Shown in pieces: positions 61,530 to 64,000 of a stretch of DNA of 64,000 nucleotides (positions within the stretch are counted from its first letter, which is position 1; each line of letters starts with the position of its first letter). The DNA is taken from positions 637,001 through 701,000 of the forward strand of contig JAOPHQ010003976.1 of the NCBI GenBank assembly GCA_030340625.1, given 5' to 3'. Under the pieces are notes generated by a model, which did not search any database, had not been told where the DNA came from, and was given only the letters and a program-made list of their open reading frames with translations. Made by a program: the position numbers and the translations under genes. This stretch comes from Merluccius polli (Eukaryota; Chordata; Actinopteri; Gadiformes; Merlucciidae).

Positions 61530-62994
61530 ATGCAGGCTTTCCGAGGAATGCAGACATTAAGACACATGTTCATCCAGCGTGGAGCCACCAGTAAGACACC
61601 TTTATATTACCGTTATATGTTGGCAGTAATCCGACAGCCTAACGTGGACTCAGAGAAGATGGCGAGCTGCGTAAAGAGCATCCTTTCAGCTCTCATTTGA
61701 CCGAGTGTGTGGCTAATGCTAGTGGTTACGAATGTCATTCACAAGCATAGCATTATTAATACGGCTAAGGTTTGTCGTGATTATAATGTTTTTACAATGA
61801 TGCATGCTCGTCAAAAGCTCTACGTTTGCATGCAACCCTTTTTTTTTTTTAACTGTGTTTCCATTTCAGGCCTGAGAAGTTCATCAACTGCCTCAAATGT
61901 AACCCAACAAAACGACGATCTGGTATGCGTATGCCGTTTGTAAAATGCTGATTTTGAAATGAGTAATTGCATTGAAATAGTTGTGTTTATATCTAATGTC
62001 TAACCGCTCCCCCATCCATAATAAGCCTGTGCAGATGGAAAACCCTTTCAAGGAGCCCCAGAAGGGCTGTATTCTGTGCAACATCACGTTGGACTACAAG
62101 AATACCCAGGTATGTTATATACGTTGTACTGATGCTCATCTAAATCCACTGGAGACGTCCACACATGGTTCCCTATATAGGAAGTGGACTGGCCAATCCC
62201 CACAGCTCTTCTGTACTAAGTGCAGAACTAGCCAATCGGCACCAGGCCCTGATGAATGCATGAATCAATACCAGAGAGACAACAGTGTGTCTTTGTTTTT
62301 GCTGCATATTTTAATGTGGTTGATTTCCCCTAATCTGCTGAATCATAGGCTCAGTTATGTATAGCATTACTTCAGTCTTAATGAAAGACCTTATGTTAGA
62401 CTTGGTCTGGCCAAGCCTAATGAGCAGGTCTTTCATTAGGACCAATTTGAGGTCTTCGTTTCCGCTGGTTGACCATCCTCTCTCGAGCACATGAGTATGT
62501 GAGCAAGATATGTTTTTAATGTATTGTTATACAGAAAAAGGTTAATTAAGTTAATTTATTAGTCACCTTGTGTAGGATTAACACCGTTTGTCATTACCTA
62601 GTCAACATCAGTCATGACTGAGAAAGTGAAGACTTGACTGATAACCATCTCTGAATATATAACGCAGTGATTTTGTCCACACTAGGCATTATATTTGTTG
62701 CCTTTACAAAGCCACATTTCATTGGTTTCAAACTTTCATTGTACATTTACATTTGTACATTGACCATTTCTCTTGCAGTTGCTTTCCCAGTTTATATCCC
62801 CACATACGGGTAGAATCTATGGCCGACACATAACAGGTAAGGAAATATGGATATATAAATAAAATATATGCCAATTAGGTGGATGCAATGATAGGTTATC
62901 TAGTTCATGTGGTTTGTGTCTTGTGTTTTTACAGGCTTATGTGGAAGAAAACAGAAGGAAGTTGCCAAAGCTGTCAAAAAAAGCCATGCAATGG
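61530..62994 (+). CDS. mrps18c: mitochondrial ribosomal protein S18C, 5' part (five exons; continues past window)
   Basis: Component of the mitochondrial small ribosomal subunit (bS18m family). Exons: 61530-61590 (ATG), 61870-61922, 62026-62109, 62779-62836 and 62935-62994, all GT-AG with phases closing. The N-terminus (MQAFRGMQTLRHMFIQRGAT) is basic and looks like a mitochondrial targeting peptide. The core ENPFKEPQKGCILCNITLDY, then LLSQFISPHTGRIYGRHITG and LCGRKQKEVAKAVKKSHAMG, matches human MRPS18C. The final exon, expected to encode an FMPVTYKDP-like end, is not found before 64000, so it lies beyond the edge. The order next to helq is conserved. Confidence 0.93.
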
Positions 62995-64000
62995 GTGAGT
63001 CTTAGTTTGTACCATTGTTATTTTTTGGAGAGGGTATCCAGCTTGAAACACAGCAGTCAACCTTTTAACCCTCCTGTTATGTTGCGGGTTGACCCGTTTG
63101 AAAATCTAGGAAAAATATTTAAAATAACTTTCAGTATGAAACTTCTTCTGTTGGCATTAATTAGTGTAAACAACATCCAAAATAAAAACGGTTCATGTCA
63201 AGCATTTGCAATCCCCCCCACATGTTCATATCACAGAGATACTGTTCGGGTCAATTTGACCCATCAGTGAAAGTGGAGGCTAAAAGGGGTTGATCATTTC
63301 TTTCTCTGCAAATATGAGACATACTCCCTTCCACCATATTCTCTCACTCTCTCACTCAGTTTCTACCTCCCTCATTTATTATGACTTTGATGAGAACGTT
63401 AGATTTTCTTGCGGGAAAATCTAATTTGACCCGGTAGTGACCATTTCTTTCTTTGCAAATGTGAGACTTACTCCCTCCCACTATATTCAGATCCACACAC
63501 ACACATGCACTTTTTATGTTCAGACAAATGGAAAAAGAATGAAAACACACACACCAACTTGTTCATGTTTTTTTCATTTCTGGTTCTATATAATAAAGTT
63601 TACTTTGAATACAAATCCTTATGACTGATTTGGCTTGATTTTAAGTGAACAGGTGAAATTGACCCTGAACAGAAGAGGTGTCTCATCTCTATTTATCAAT
63701 ATCTCATGAAAAAATAGTTTTAAAAGTGGAACACACATTTAAAGAAAACCTAATGTTATGTAAAACTAATTTTGATATCAACGTTTTTCCAAAGTACATC
63801 GAACATGTTTTTCTGATGAAAAATTTATGTTATCCTAATGGAACAATAATCTGAGAGGTTAATAACACTATTGCTCTAAATATTGATTTAATTGTTAGTA
63901 ATGAGGTACAAAATGTTTTTGGGGATTGTTTGGTTTGACAATTTTTGGACATTTAAACATGCTCTGGGTCAAATTGACCCGGGAACATTTTTGTTGTTCA
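62995..64000. other. mrps18c last intron, dispersed repeat with TTGACCC blocks
   Basis: From 63065 the sequence has TTAACCCTCCTGTTATGTTG and several TTGACCC/GGGTCAA motifs (63100, 63255, 63425, 63970). It resembles an abundant fish interspersed repeat. No exon recognised. Confidence 0.45.

Overview
This is a vertebrate nuclear window, almost certainly from a teleost fish. It carries split genes with GT-AG introns, fish-type hAT and Tc1 elements and tRNA/5S-derived SINEs. Simple repeats are exceptionally dense: about ten (CA/GT)n tracts are roughly 60-135 bp long, with G and C homopolymers up to about 29 bp. That density would fit a gadiform (cod-like) genome, but this is inference only. All gene names come from recognising translated exons, and every exon junction was checked for phase.

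Layout. (1) 1-2033, + strand: 3' end of dmtn (dematin), including its C-terminal villin headpiece. (2) 5197-31351, - strand: complete 14-exon ppp3cc, the calcineurin A gamma catalytic subunit (513 aa). Its introns hold hAT relics, an intact Tc1 transposase gene and many microsatellites. (3) 34121-35677, + strand: complete 7-exon myl5 (173 aa). (4) 36183-47708, - strand: complete 12-exon hpse, heparanase (543 aa), with both catalytic glutamates. (5) 47709-50130: intergenic DNA with an extraordinary array of 9-bp CpG palindromes flanked by a duplicated 190-bp unit. (6) 50131-60959, - strand: helq, a Ski2-like DNA repair helicase with about 18 exons. It has a coding minisatellite, a GC-AG intron and an inverted copy of one of its own exons inside another intron. 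(7) 61530 to beyond the right edge, + strand: first five coding exons of mrps18c, head-to-head with helq.

The genes are not a pathway. They are a cytoskeletal actin bundler, a Ca2+/calmodulin phosphatase, a muscle regulatory light chain, an extracellular heparan sulfate endoglycosidase, a 3'-5' DNA helicase and a mitoribosomal protein. Synteny is informative: dmtn-ppp3cc corresponds to human 8p21 and hpse-helq-mrps18c to human 4q21, while myl5 is at 4p16. The window therefore seems to span one or two evolutionary rearrangement junctions. The strongest leads for new biology are the CpG palindrome array at 48490-49293, UG-repeat 3' splice sites in several genes, tandem decoy splice donors in hpse, and the inverted exon copy in helq.
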